In this document: positions 17,136-26,376 of the stretch, piece after piece
How positions within the stretch are numbered: position 1 is the first letter of the stretch
How the letters are laid out: the number at the start of each line of letters is the position of its first letter
Source: Arthrobacter sp. StoSoilB5
Lineage (GTDB): Bacteria; Actinomycetota; Actinomycetes; Actinomycetales; Micrococcaceae
DNA: 64,000 bases
Assembly: GCF_019977235.1 (NCBI RefSeq)
Contig: NZ_AP024646.1
Coordinates: forward strand, 992,001-1,056,000
Reading direction: 5' to 3'
The notes under the pieces: generated by a model
What the model was told of the DNA's origin: nothing
What the model saw: only the letters and a program-made list of their open reading frames with translations
Databases searched by the model: none
Position numbers and translations under genes: made by a program

Positions 17136-17636
17136 ATGCGCACACTCGTTCTGAATGCTGGATATGAACCGCTGGCGGTAGTAACCTTCCGCCGGGCGCT
17201 GGTCCTTGTGCTGACTGGAAAAGCTAGCGTAGTGGCCGAAGGCGACGAGCCTGTCGTCGGGCCACAGGAGATTCTCGGAAGACCTTCCGTGATCCTTCTC
17301 AATCGCTACATCCGTCCCCGGTACAACAGGATCACCGCGGTGAGCCGACGCGGCGTCCTTCGCCGCGACAGCCATCGCTGCGCCTATTGCGGGAAAACAG
17401 CGCACACCATAGACCACGTCCACCCCAAATCCAGGGGCGGCGCGGATTCCTGGGAAAACCTGGTTGCGGCGTGCTTGAAATGCAACAACGCCAAGAGTGA
17501 CCACACGCTCGCCGAGATGGGTTGGAAACTGCGTTTCACGCCCGGTGTGCCCACAGGAACCATGTGGCAGATCAAAGAACTCGAAAAACCTGCGCCGGAC
17601 TGGGACCCGTTCCTCTTGCCGGAATCCGCCGCCTGA
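17136..17636 (+). CDS. HNH endonuclease-domain protein
   Basis: A 166-residue protein. The HNH core lies at about residues 86-125: CAYCG zinc pair, TIDHVHPKSRGG with the catalytic His/Asp-His, ENLVAACLKCNNAKS with the Asn and second zinc pair. The N-terminal part (MRTLVLNAGYEPLAVV) is typical of a widespread actinobacterial stand-alone HNH family of unknown role. It is not associated with a methylase, phage or intein here, so restriction or homing is not indicated. ATG start. Confidence 0.9.
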   Translation: MRTLVLNAGYEPLAVVTFRRALVLVLTGKASVVAEGDEPVVGPQEILGRPSVILLNRYIRPRYNRITAVSRRGVLRRDSHRCAYCGKTAHTIDHVHPKSRGGADSWENLVAACLKCNNAKSDHTLAEMGWKLRFTPGVPTGTMWQIKELEKPAPDWDPFLLPESAA

Positions 17637-17678
17637 TCGATTTCTGTTGTCCTCCCGCCGTCCGGGTACTCTGGGCGG

Positions 17679-18578
17679 ATGGAGTTCAACGCCGTGATCC
17701 TGGCGGGTGGCAGGGCCACCCGCCTCGGTGGCGTGCCCAAGCCCGGATTAACGTTCGACGGCGCCAGCCTCCTTTCGCATGCCCTGCAGGCGGCGCAGGG
17801 TGCTTCCGCCGTGGTGGTGGTTGGTCCAGACACTCCCGGTATCGGCGTCCTGCCTGAGGGAGTTCTTACCGCCCGGGAGGAACCGGCCTTCGCAGGCCCT
17901 GCCGCCGCGATGGCTGCCGGCCTGGCGGCCATCCACCAGGCAGGAGGGCAAGCGCCGTGGACACTCGTCCTGGCATGCGACATGCCGCACGCTTCCCGGG
18001 GCATCGTGCCCCTCTGGGAAGCATTGCGGCAGCATCCGGAGGTGGAAGGCGCCATGGCAGTCTCAGCCGATGGCCGGCAACAGCCTCTCCTGGGGGTGTA
18101 CAGCACCCGGGCTTTGGAAAGGGAAATTGCCGTAGCTTCGGAAGCTTCGGGGTTAACGAACTCTCCAGTGTTCCGGCTGCTTGCTAGGCTGAACCTGCTG
18201 GCCGTTAGCGTCCCCGAAGGGTCCACGGATGATGTGGACACGTGGGAGGACGCAGCGGCCCTGGGCATATACAACGAGCAGGAGGCGGACGTGAAGAGCC
18301 AGGAAGAGACGCTCGAGGAATGGTGCCGCACACTGTTGCAGGCCTTTGAGCTCGAGGGCGTTGAAGTGGACATCAATGAAGTCCTTGCGGTGGCGGGTGT
18401 TGCCGCCCACTCCGTGGTGCGGCCTGCAGCGCCCCTGACGACGTTCATTGCCGGTTATGCGGCTGGAATGGCCAGGGGGATCGGACAGGCCGCGGACGAC
18501 ACCGCCATGAGCGCTGCCCTTGATCTGGCCCGCCAGGTTGCCAAGCAATACCTGGAGCCCGGGACAGAGGCAGAATGA
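17679..18578 (+). CDS. mobA: Molybdenum cofactor guanylyltransferase MobA fused to a DUF6457-like domain
   Basis: A 299-residue fusion. Residues 1-195 are a MobA nucleotidyltransferase with the N-terminal signature LAGGRATRLGGVPKPGL and the metal-binding LACDMPH; it adds GMP to molybdopterin. Residues 207-295 (EETLEEWCRTLLQAF to ARQVAKQYLEP) are a small helical domain of the DUF6457 kind, often found alone beside Mo-cofactor genes. The normal LAGGxSxRMGxxK motif is a little altered (RATRLGGVPK). The stop overlaps the moeA start by four bases, indicating translational coupling. Confidence 0.9.
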   Translation: MEFNAVILAGGRATRLGGVPKPGLTFDGASLLSHALQAAQGASAVVVVGPDTPGIGVLPEGVLTAREEPAFAGPAAAMAAGLAAIHQAGGQAPWTLVLACDMPHASRGIVPLWEALRQHPEVEGAMAVSADGRQQPLLGVYSTRALEREIAVASEASGLTNSPVFRLLARLNLLAVSVPEGSTDDVDTWEDAAALGIYNEQEADVKSQEETLEEWCRTLLQAFELEGVEVDINEVLAVAGVAAHSVVRPAAPLTTFIAGYAAGMARGIGQAADDTAMSAALDLARQVAKQYLEPGTEAE

Positions 18579-19918
18579 CCGAGGCCCCCGGACAGGGCCA
18601 CCACGCGGCACATACATGGCATGAGGCCCGGCAGCGCGCTTTCGACGTCGCTGCTCTTATCCCGGCAAGTCCGGTACCACTGAAGGCGGCCTTGGGACGG
18701 ACGCTTGCCTCGGACGCACTCGCCATACAGGACATGCCACACTATGCGTCCTCCGCCATGGACGGCTGGGCCGTCAATGGAACCGGTCCATGGATTCTCA
18801 TCGAGCCAGGCCACAGGCTTGCTCCCCATCAGGCGAGCCCCATCGTCACTGGCGGACTCATTCCACCAGGTGCCAAAGCGGTTCTGCGCACTGAGAGCGG
18901 CGTCATCACTACGGACGACGACGACCTTCCGGTCCTTGCGCTCGGCGGGGCAGCCAAGCCCGGGGAGCCACGCAACGGCCAGCACATCCGCAAGGCTGCA
19001 GAAGAAGCAGCTGAAGGGGATGTGCTGCTTAAAGCCGGGACCATCCTGAATCCTGCGCACATTGCCTTGGCTGCCCTGGCCGGCCTTGATGAGCTGGAAG
19101 TGCTGGGCAAGCCCTTGGTGCGGTTCCTTTTGACGGGGTCGGAGGTGGTGACCCAGGGGGTTCCCGAGCCGGGCAAGGTCCGTGACACCTTTGGGCCTCA
19201 GCTCGGAGCCGTCGTCGAGCTCCTGGGTGGCATCGCAGGGGAGCAACTCAAGGTGGGAGACAACTACGACGACTGGCTGGCCGCCTTGCAGGACACCGAG
19301 CCTGAACCCACAGAACCATTCGCCGCAGCAGAGCCGCCGGCCGACGTCGTTATTACTACGGGCGGGACCGGACGCTCGGGGACGGACCATTTCAGGAGGG
19401 CCGTGGCTGAACTGGGCGGCAGGCTGGTGATCGACGGCATTGCCATGCGCCCAGGGCACCCGGCGGTGTTGGCAGAACTTCCGGACGGACGGTTTGTCCT
19501 GGGCCTGCCCGGGAATCCGCTGGCAGCCATGATGGCGCTGTTCACCGTCGGCGGCCCGCTGCTGGCCGCGCTCGGGCACGGGAAGCTGGAAGAAGTTGGC
19601 GAGGTTCCCAGCGGTGCAATGATCGACGCCGATCCTGGACGTACGCGCCTGATGCCCTTCAAGCTGGTCTATGGATTGGCATCGCCCGCGCAGCACACGG
19701 GGCCCGGGATGATGCGTGGGCTGGCAGGAGCAGATGGCGTCATGGTGGTGCCACCACACGGCGTCCAGATGGGCGAGTTGGTCCCGGCGTTTCCTTTGCC
19801 GTGGGGTAAACCATTGCCCACGCCCAAAGGGGCTGAGGGAAAACCACGAAAGGCGCCGGCGCGGCAACAAAAGAAGGCCCCTTCGGGTCCCGTTGACTGG
19901 AGTGCGCTGGAGGCCTGA
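18575..19918 (+). CDS. moeA: Molybdopterin molybdenumtransferase MoeA
   Basis: A 447-residue MoeA/gephyrin-type protein that inserts molybdate into adenylylated molybdopterin. Landmarks are ALAIQDMPHYASSAMDGWA in domain I, the substrate loop TTGGTGRSGTDHF, and LPGNPLAAMMAL in the C-terminal half. The C-terminal 35 residues are a basic, low-complexity tail (KPRKAPARQQKKAP) not needed for the fold. Overlaps mobA by four bases and precedes the FdhF-like gene by 57 bases, forming a Mo-enzyme group. Confidence 0.94.
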   Translation: MTEAPGQGHHAAHTWHEARQRAFDVAALIPASPVPLKAALGRTLASDALAIQDMPHYASSAMDGWAVNGTGPWILIEPGHRLAPHQASPIVTGGLIPPGAKAVLRTESGVITTDDDDLPVLALGGAAKPGEPRNGQHIRKAAEEAAEGDVLLKAGTILNPAHIALAALAGLDELEVLGKPLVRFLLTGSEVVTQGVPEPGKVRDTFGPQLGAVVELLGGIAGEQLKVGDNYDDWLAALQDTEPEPTEPFAAAEPPADVVITTGGTGRSGTDHFRRAVAELGGRLVIDGIAMRPGHPAVLAELPDGRFVLGLPGNPLAAMMALFTVGGPLLAALGHGKLEEVGEVPSGAMIDADPGRTRLMPFKLVYGLASPAQHTGPGMMRGLAGADGVMVVPPHGVQMGELVPAFPLPWGKPLPTPKGAEGKPRKAPARQQKKAPSGPVDWSALEA

Positions 19919-19975
19919 GGCTCCCCGGCTGGACGCAGGTGGTAACTGGGTGCCCCGGCTTGCAATGATGGACTC

Positions 19976-22285
19976 ATGAATAGGCATGCTCCCGAACAGG
20001 ACATCAATGAAGATGACCTGCAAATCCACCCGCCCAAGCGAGCCGCGGCAGGCCTCAAGGCTGTCACTGTCGCCCTTGAAAGGGGCTACGCCCAGGCGGG
20101 AGTAGCCCGCACGGTCCGTTCGATGCTCCGGGTCAACCAGCACGATGGCTTTGATTGCCCTGGCTGCGCCTGGCCGGAATCCATCACGGGACGGCGCAGT
20201 CCCGCGGAATTCTGCGAGAACGGCGCCAAGGCAATTGCTGAGGAAAGCACCACGCGGACGGTGGGGGCGGAATTCTGGGCACAACATTCCATCGCCGATC
20301 TTGAGGACAAGACCGAATACTGGTTGGGGAGCCAAGGGCGGATCTCCGAGCCCGTAGTCCTCAAGCCCGGGGATACGCACTATTCCTCTATCAACTGGAC
20401 CGACGCCTTCGCCTTGATCGGGGAGCATGTCAATGCCACCACGCCCGATCGTTGCGTGTTCTACACCTCCGGCCGGACGGCCAACGAGACCGCCTTCATG
20501 TACCAATTGTTCGCCCGCAGCCTCGGCACCAACAACCTGCCGGATTGCTCCAACATGTGCCACGAATCATCGGGCAGTGCGCTGAACCCGACCATCGGGA
20601 TCGGCAAGGGAACGGTTTCGCTGGAAGACATCCACCACGCCGAACTGGTGCTCGTGGTGGGCCAGAATCCAGGAACCAATCACCCCCGCATGCTGTCCGC
20701 TTTGCGTGACTGCAAGAACAACGGCGGAAAGATCGTCGCCGTAAACCCGCTTCCGGAAGCCGGGCTGCTGAACTTCAAGGACCCCCAGTCCCTCAACGGC
20801 GTGATCGGCGGCGGGACCACCATCGCGGACGAGTTCCTCAAGATCAAAGTAGGTGGGGACCTCGCGCTGTTCCAGGCGCTGGGCCACCTGCTCCTGGAGG
20901 AGGAGAAACGGAACCCGGGGACGGTGGTCGATAAGTCGTTCATCGGCAAGCAGACCGAAGGTTTCGAAGCGTACGCCCAGGCACGCTCCCAGCTGGACTG
21001 GGACGAAACCGAGCGGGCAACAGGCTTGGCACGCGAGGAAATCGTTACTGTGGCAGGGCTGATGGCCAAGTCCAAGGCAACCATCATTTGCTGGGCACTT
21101 GGCTTGACTCAACAGCCGCACTCCGTGGACACGTTGAAGGAGATCATCAACCTGCTCCTGCTCCAAGGCAACTTCGGCAAGCGGGGAGCCGGCGCATGCC
21201 CCGTGCGTGGCCACTCGAACGTCCAGGGTGATCGCACCATGGGTATCTGGGAGAAGCCACGCGAACCCTTCCTTACCGCGCTGGACAAGGAGTTTGGATT
21301 CCGGATGCCTCGCGAGCATGGATATGACTCCGTGGAGACCCAGCACGCCTTGGAAAAGGGGGAGGTGGATGTCTTTGTGTCCATGGGCGGAAACTTCGCT
21401 GCGGCCGGTTCTGACACTGCGGCCTTGGAAGCCGGCCTCAAGACCGCTGGCCTGACTGTGCATATCTCCACCAAACCCAACCGTGCCCACGTGGTGCACG
21501 GGAAGACATCCCTGATCCTGCCCACGCTTGGACGCACGGACACCGACGACAAACACCCCAAGGGCAAGCAGTTCCTCTCGGTGGAGGACTCAATGTCGGT
21601 CATCCATAAGACTCAGGGCAGGCTGAGCCCCGTCTCCGAGCACTTGCTGAGCGAACCCGTGATCGTTGCCCGCATGGCCCAGGCAGTCCTGGGCGATGAC
21701 CACAGCGTGGACTGGCGGGCAATGGCAGAGGACTATGACGTGATCCGGGACCACATCTCTCGGGTTATCCCGGGGTTCGAGGACTTCAATGCCAGGGTCC
21801 GCACCAAGAACGGTTTTGTCCTGCCGAACCCGCCGCGGGACACGCGTACCTTCGCAACGGACATCGGCAAGGCACGATTCTCCGTAAGCCCGCTGGAGTA
21901 CCTCGAAGCGCCGGAGGGCCACTTGATCCTGCAGACGGTGCGCAGCCACGACCAATACAACACGACGTTCTATGGCCTTGATGACCGCTACCGCGGAGTC
22001 TCCGATGCCCGCAGGGTGATCCTGGTCCATGAGGAAGACCTGGCTGGCCTCGGCTTCAAGGACCGTGACCTGGTGGATGTCATTTCCACGTTTGCCGGTA
22101 GCGAGCGGCGGGCCAATAAGTTCCGGCTGATCGCATACCCCACGGCAAAGGGCTGCGCTGCCGCATACTTCCCGGAAGCCAACGCCCTGGTGCACCGTGA
22201 GCTGGTGGCCCGTGAATCCAACACGCCCGGCTATAAGGCGATGACGGTGCGGTTCGTAAAACACCCCGAGGAGAGCGGATCCTGA
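19976..22285 (+). CDS. FdhF/YdeP-family molybdopterin oxidoreductase
   Basis: A 769-residue molybdopterin-dependent enzyme of the formate-dehydrogenase-alpha-like YdeP group. The N terminus has a sparse cysteine set (FDCPGCAWPES, then EFCENGAKA) that may hold an iron-sulfur cluster. The Mo/MGD-binding halves follow (FYTSGRTANETAFMYQLFAR; GNFGKRGAGACPVRGHSNVQ), and the C-terminal MGD domain begins near SVSPLEYLEAPEGHL. No electron-transfer beta or gamma subunit is encoded nearby. FdhD lies one base downstream, which supports a formate dehydrogenase-like role, though the true substrate of this family is uncertain. Confidence 0.9.
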   Translation: MNRHAPEQDINEDDLQIHPPKRAAAGLKAVTVALERGYAQAGVARTVRSMLRVNQHDGFDCPGCAWPESITGRRSPAEFCENGAKAIAEESTTRTVGAEFWAQHSIADLEDKTEYWLGSQGRISEPVVLKPGDTHYSSINWTDAFALIGEHVNATTPDRCVFYTSGRTANETAFMYQLFARSLGTNNLPDCSNMCHESSGSALNPTIGIGKGTVSLEDIHHAELVLVVGQNPGTNHPRMLSALRDCKNNGGKIVAVNPLPEAGLLNFKDPQSLNGVIGGGTTIADEFLKIKVGGDLALFQALGHLLLEEEKRNPGTVVDKSFIGKQTEGFEAYAQARSQLDWDETERATGLAREEIVTVAGLMAKSKATIICWALGLTQQPHSVDTLKEIINLLLLQGNFGKRGAGACPVRGHSNVQGDRTMGIWEKPREPFLTALDKEFGFRMPREHGYDSVETQHALEKGEVDVFVSMGGNFAAAGSDTAALEAGLKTAGLTVHISTKPNRAHVVHGKTSLILPTLGRTDTDDKHPKGKQFLSVEDSMSVIHKTQGRLSPVSEHLLSEPVIVARMAQAVLGDDHSVDWRAMAEDYDVIRDHISRVIPGFEDFNARVRTKNGFVLPNPPRDTRTFATDIGKARFSVSPLEYLEAPEGHLILQTVRSHDQYNTTFYGLDDRYRGVSDARRVILVHEEDLAGLGFKDRDLVDVISTFAGSERRANKFRLIAYPTAKGCAAAYFPEANALVHRELVARESNTPGYKAMTVRFVKHPEESGS

Positions 22286-22286
22286 C

Positions 22287-23153
22287 ATGGGACGCGTGAC
22301 CCAGCGCCGGAAGCTGCACAAGTTCGTCCTGGACGGATCGCCCCAGGCCCTGGAACACCCTGTCCGGTACAAGGAAGACGTCCTCGCGGTGGAGGAACCC
22401 CTTGAGATCCGACTCGGCGATATGTCGTTCTCGGTGACGATGAGGACCCCCGGAGACGACTTCGATCTGGTGGCGGGTTTCCTTGTCTCGGAGGGCATCA
22501 TCTGGGAGCCGGGGCAACTGGTCTCGGAGCGCTTCTGCGCGGGGGAGGACGAGAATGGCGTACAGACCTTCAACGTGGTGGATGCCCAGCTGCGTCCCGA
22601 CGTCGAGCGTCCGGAGACAGGCCGTAACGTCTACACCTCAAGCTCCTGCGGCATTTGCGGCACCGACTCGATCGACGCCGTCAGGAAGTCCTCGCGGCAC
22701 AGTCCCGCGGACGACGACGTCACCGTCCCCGTGAGGGCGCTGGCCGAGCTCCCGGATAGGTTGCGCGAGGCCCAGGCGGTCTTCGCCAAGACGGGCGGCG
22801 TCCACGCCGCGGGCCTTTTCAGGATTCACGACGACGGTACTTCCGAGCTGCTGTGCCTGCGGGAAGACGTGGGTCGCCATAACGCTGTGGACAAAGTGGT
22901 TGGCTGGGCTTTGCGGGCCGGCAAGCTTCCGCTGGCGGGAACGGTTCTTCAGGTATCCGGGCGGGCATCTTTCGAGCTTGTCCAGAAAGCTGCCATGGCG
23001 GGAATTCCCGTCCTTGCAGCCGTCAGCGCCCCGTCCAGCCTCGCTGCCGAGCTCGCCGACGAAACAGGCATCACGCTGGTGGGCTTCAGCCGCGGAGCGA
23101 GCCTGAACGTGTACGCAGGGAGGGACAGGATCGCAGGGGAACAGGCTGGCTAA
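22287..23153 (+). CDS. fdhD: Formate dehydrogenase sulfurtransferase FdhD
   Basis: A 288-residue FdhD. It carries sulfur from a cysteine desulfurase to the Mo cofactor of formate dehydrogenases. The diagnostic cysteine loop is present (SSSCGICGTDS, about residues 115-125), as are VAGFLVSEGII and the C-terminal HNAVDKVVGWAL and VSGRASFELVQKAA. Begins one base after the stop of the FdhF-like gene, so the two are co-translated partners. Confidence 0.95.
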   Translation: MGRVTQRRKLHKFVLDGSPQALEHPVRYKEDVLAVEEPLEIRLGDMSFSVTMRTPGDDFDLVAGFLVSEGIIWEPGQLVSERFCAGEDENGVQTFNVVDAQLRPDVERPETGRNVYTSSSCGICGTDSIDAVRKSSRHSPADDDVTVPVRALAELPDRLREAQAVFAKTGGVHAAGLFRIHDDGTSELLCLREDVGRHNAVDKVVGWALRAGKLPLAGTVLQVSGRASFELVQKAAMAGIPVLAAVSAPSSLAAELADETGITLVGFSRGASLNVYAGRDRIAGEQAG

Positions 23154-23323
23154 GCGCCCATTCGCTGCGGATAGTCCTCGATCACTTGGCTATTGAGCTG
23201 GAACGACGTAGATTTTATCCATCGATTGGAATCGCTGTGTCCTCGAATAATGTCGTCCATGAAGTGCCGGCTGGCCCGCCGGCCATGACGCTTTGCCACC
23301 AGCCAATGCCGAAGGGGATTTAA
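23154..23323 (+). promoter_or_regulatory. Leader/promoter region of the alpha-mannosidase gene
   Basis: A 170-base gap with a perfect 12-base palindrome CGATTGGAATCG at 23223-23234, a candidate operator. No gene seen. The mannosidase start is preceded by AAGGGGA. Confidence 0.45.
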
Positions 23324-26300
23324 TTGCACGACGACCGCCGGATCACTGAACAGCGTCTCGATCGATTCGTTCGGGAACGCCTTCTTCCGGCCATCTATGG
23401 CAGGTCCGTTCCACTGCAGCTCAGCAGCTGGGACGCGCCTGGGGAACCCGTGCCCGCAGCCGAGGCCATCCGCCAGCTGTTTACGCCCCAGGAGCCGGGC
23501 GCGCCTTGGGGCAAGCCGTGGAGCACTAAATGGCTCCGGCTGCAGGGCGAAGTTCCAGAAGGCTGGGGTTCTGCCGAGGGGACGGCGGTGGAAATCATCG
23601 TGGACCTGGGCTTCAACAGCGACGTTCCGGGGTTCCAATGTGAAGGCACCGCCTGGCGCGCCGATGCCGGCATCATCAAGGCGATATCACCGCGCAACTA
23701 CCATGTTCCGCTGAAGCTGCTCGGTGGCGGATTGTCCGTGGATTTCTATGTGGAGGCTGCGGCCAATCCGGACGTGGCGCAAGGTTGGTCATTCGTGCCC
23801 ACTCCGTTGGGGGACAAGGCGACGTCGGGAGAGGAACCCCGGTATCGTCTGGGCAGGATTGCCATTGCCGAACTCAACGAAACGGTGTGGGAACTCAACC
23901 AGGACGTGTGGACCCTGAGCGGGCTCATGCACGAACTCCCCATGGAGCTGCCGCGGCGCCACGAAATCCTGCGTGCCCTGGAGCGGATGCTGGACGTCAT
24001 GGATCCGGACGACGTCGCGGGAACGGCTGCTGCCGGCCGCGAGGCACTGGCCGAAGTACTTAGCCGGCCCGCCTACGCTTCGGCCCACCAACTCCTGGCA
24101 ACCGGCCATGCGCACATCGACTCCGCATGGTTGTGGCCTGTTCGTGAAACCATCCGCAAGTGTGCGCGAACCTTCTCCAACGTCGTGGCCCTCATGGACG
24201 AGGACCCTGACTTCGTCTTCTCATGTTCCTCGGCCCAGCAAATGGCCTGGATCAAGGAATTCTTCCCTGAGCTCTTTGTCCGCATCCGGGAAAAGGTCAG
24301 GGCGGGGCAGTTCGTGCCCGTTGGTGGCATGTGGGTTGAATCTGATACCAACATGCCCGGCGGCGAGGCCATGGCGCGCCAGTTCGTGGAAGGCAAGAGT
24401 TTCTTCCTGAAGGAATTCGACGTTGAATGCCAGGAGGCCTGGCTGCCCGATTCCTTTGGCTACTCGGGAGCACTGCCACAGATCGTCAAATCGGCAGGTT
24501 TGCGATGGTTCCTTACGCAGAAGATTTCCTGGAACAAGGTGAACCTGATGCCGCACCACACCTTCAGCTGGGAAGGCATTGACGGCACCCGGTTGTTCAC
24601 CCACTTCCCGCCCGTGGACACGTACAACGCGGAGCTCCACGCCCGCGAGCTTGCGCATGCGGAGCGCAACTACCGTGAGCACGGCCGCGGAACCATGTCA
24701 CTTGTTCCCTTCGGCTATGGCGATGGCGGTGGCGGTCCAACGCGTGAGATGGTGGCCGCCGCACGCCGCACCGCAGATCTTGAAGGTTCGCCCAAGGTCC
24801 GTATGGGTACGGCCAAGGACTTCTTCACCGCGGCCGAAGCCGAGTACCGCAACCTCCCGGTCTGGGTGGGCGAGATGTACCTGGAGATGCACCGTGGAAC
24901 GTACACCAGCCAGGCGAAGACCAAGCGCGGCAACCGGCGCAGCGAGCACCTCCTGCGTGAAGCAGAACTGTGGTGCTCCACCGCGGCCGTACGCCTGGGC
25001 GATTCCTACGCCTATCCGGAGGTGGAGCTCAAGCGCCTCTGGCGGCTGGTCCTCCTGCAGCAATTCCACGACATCCTGCCGGGCAGTTCCATCGCATGGG
25101 TCCACCAGGACGCCGAGCGGAACTATGACGCTATCGCCCACGATCTCGAGGCCATCATCGCCGGGGCCACCCAGGCACTCGTCGGCCACGGAGACAGGCA
25201 GTTCCTGCTCAATGCCGCCCCGCACAAGCGTAGCGGCGTGCCCGCACTCGCCGCCGCGGAAGCCGTGAAGCCGGAGGCAGTTGTTGACGCCAGCGAAAAG
25301 GATGGCGGTTACATCCTGGACAATGGAATCATCCGGGCTGCCGTGGACCGTGATGGCTTGTTGACCTCACTCACTGACCATGCCACTGGCCGTGAGGCGA
25401 TGGCACCCGGCGAGCCCGGCAACCTGCTTGAGCTGTTCAGGGATACTCCGAACGAATGGGACGCCTGGGATATCGAGGAGTTCTACCGGCGCAACGTCAC
25501 CAAGGTGACCCAAGCCGAAGCGATCCACCTTGAGCGCACGGCGGCAGGCGCCGTTGTGGTGGTCAAGCGTTCGATTGGTGCCTCCACCATTACGCAGCGG
25601 ATAACGCTCGACGCCGGCGCGGAGTCGCTGGGGATCGCCACCACAGTTGACTGGCAGGAACGCGAAAAGATGCTGAAGATCGCCTTCCCGCTGGACGTCT
25701 GGGCTGACCGTTCGGCGTCGGAGACGCAGTTCGGCCATGTGTTCCGGCCCACCCACACCAACACGTCATGGGACGCCGCCAAGTTCGAGATCTGCGCCCA
25801 TCGCTGGATCCACGTTGCCGAGCCCGGCTATGGCGTGGCCGTCAGCAACTCCTCCAGCTACGGACACGACGTCACCAGGGCGATCCGCGGCGATGGCGGA
25901 ACGACGACGACCATCCGCGTCTCGCTGTTGCGCTCCGCCAGGTTCCCGGACCCTGAAGCCGACCGAGGCGAACACACACTTGAACTGTCCATCAGGCCTG
26001 GAGCGGAAATCGGGGATGCCGTGGAGGAGGGCTACCGCACCAACCTGAAGCCGCGCTACGTCAGCGGCGGCAGGCCAGTGGAACCCCTGCTGGCCGTTTC
26101 CAACCCTGCCTTGGTGGTGGAAGCCGTGAAACTGGCGGAGGATGGTTCCGGAGACGTCATTGTGCGCCTTTATGAATCTCTTGGACAACGCTCAGCCGGT
26201 GTTGTAAGGGCAAACTTTGACGCGCATGGCGTCCTGGCGACGGACCTGCTGGAACGGCCGGTAGAGGCCCCTGGAGTGGTTGTGGGGCACGACTGTGCGG

Positions 26301-26350
26301 AGCTGGTCCTGCGCCCGTTCCAGCTGGTCACGTTGCGCTTCGCCCGCTAA
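23324..26350 (+). CDS. GH38 alpha-mannosidase
   Basis: A 1008-residue family-38 glycoside hydrolase, cytosolic (no signal peptide). An N-terminal beta domain (to about 250) precedes the catalytic domain with GHAHIDSAWLWPVRET (zinc ligands His and Asp, about residue 262 on) and LPDSFGYSGALPQI, whose Asp is the catalytic nucleophile (about 376). C-terminal beta-sandwich domains complete the normal length. It hydrolyses alpha-mannosides, probably oligosaccharides brought into the cell. TTG start with AAGGGGA seven bases upstream. It stands alone between fdhD and a convergent importer. Confidence 0.95.
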   Translation: MHDDRRITEQRLDRFVRERLLPAIYGRSVPLQLSSWDAPGEPVPAAEAIRQLFTPQEPGAPWGKPWSTKWLRLQGEVPEGWGSAEGTAVEIIVDLGFNSDVPGFQCEGTAWRADAGIIKAISPRNYHVPLKLLGGGLSVDFYVEAAANPDVAQGWSFVPTPLGDKATSGEEPRYRLGRIAIAELNETVWELNQDVWTLSGLMHELPMELPRRHEILRALERMLDVMDPDDVAGTAAAGREALAEVLSRPAYASAHQLLATGHAHIDSAWLWPVRETIRKCARTFSNVVALMDEDPDFVFSCSSAQQMAWIKEFFPELFVRIREKVRAGQFVPVGGMWVESDTNMPGGEAMARQFVEGKSFFLKEFDVECQEAWLPDSFGYSGALPQIVKSAGLRWFLTQKISWNKVNLMPHHTFSWEGIDGTRLFTHFPPVDTYNAELHARELAHAERNYREHGRGTMSLVPFGYGDGGGGPTREMVAAARRTADLEGSPKVRMGTAKDFFTAAEAEYRNLPVWVGEMYLEMHRGTYTSQAKTKRGNRRSEHLLREAELWCSTAAVRLGDSYAYPEVELKRLWRLVLLQQFHDILPGSSIAWVHQDAERNYDAIAHDLEAIIAGATQALVGHGDRQFLLNAAPHKRSGVPALAAAEAVKPEAVVDASEKDGGYILDNGIIRAAVDRDGLLTSLTDHATGREAMAPGEPGNLLELFRDTPNEWDAWDIEEFYRRNVTKVTQAEAIHLERTAAGAVVVVKRSIGASTITQRITLDAGAESLGIATTVDWQEREKMLKIAFPLDVWADRSASETQFGHVFRPTHTNTSWDAAKFEICAHRWIHVAEPGYGVAVSNSSSYGHDVTRAIRGDGGTTTTIRVSLLRSARFPDPEADRGEHTLELSIRPGAEIGDAVEEGYRTNLKPRYVSGGRPVEPLLAVSNPALVVEAVKLAEDGSGDVIVRLYESLGQRSAGVVRANFDAHGVLATDLLERPVEAPGVVVGHDCAELVLRPFQLVTLRFAR

Positions 26351-26376
26351 AGAACGCAAGCCCGCGCCAAGAGCCC

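Noticed and set aside
17136..17636. HNH protein as a homing or restriction endonuclease
   Set aside because: No intein, intron or methylase is nearby, and the N-terminal part matches a common stand-alone actinobacterial family.
18455..20563. 702-codon open frame antisense to moeA and the fdhF-like gene
   Set aside because: It overlaps two secure genes and has no recognisable domain.
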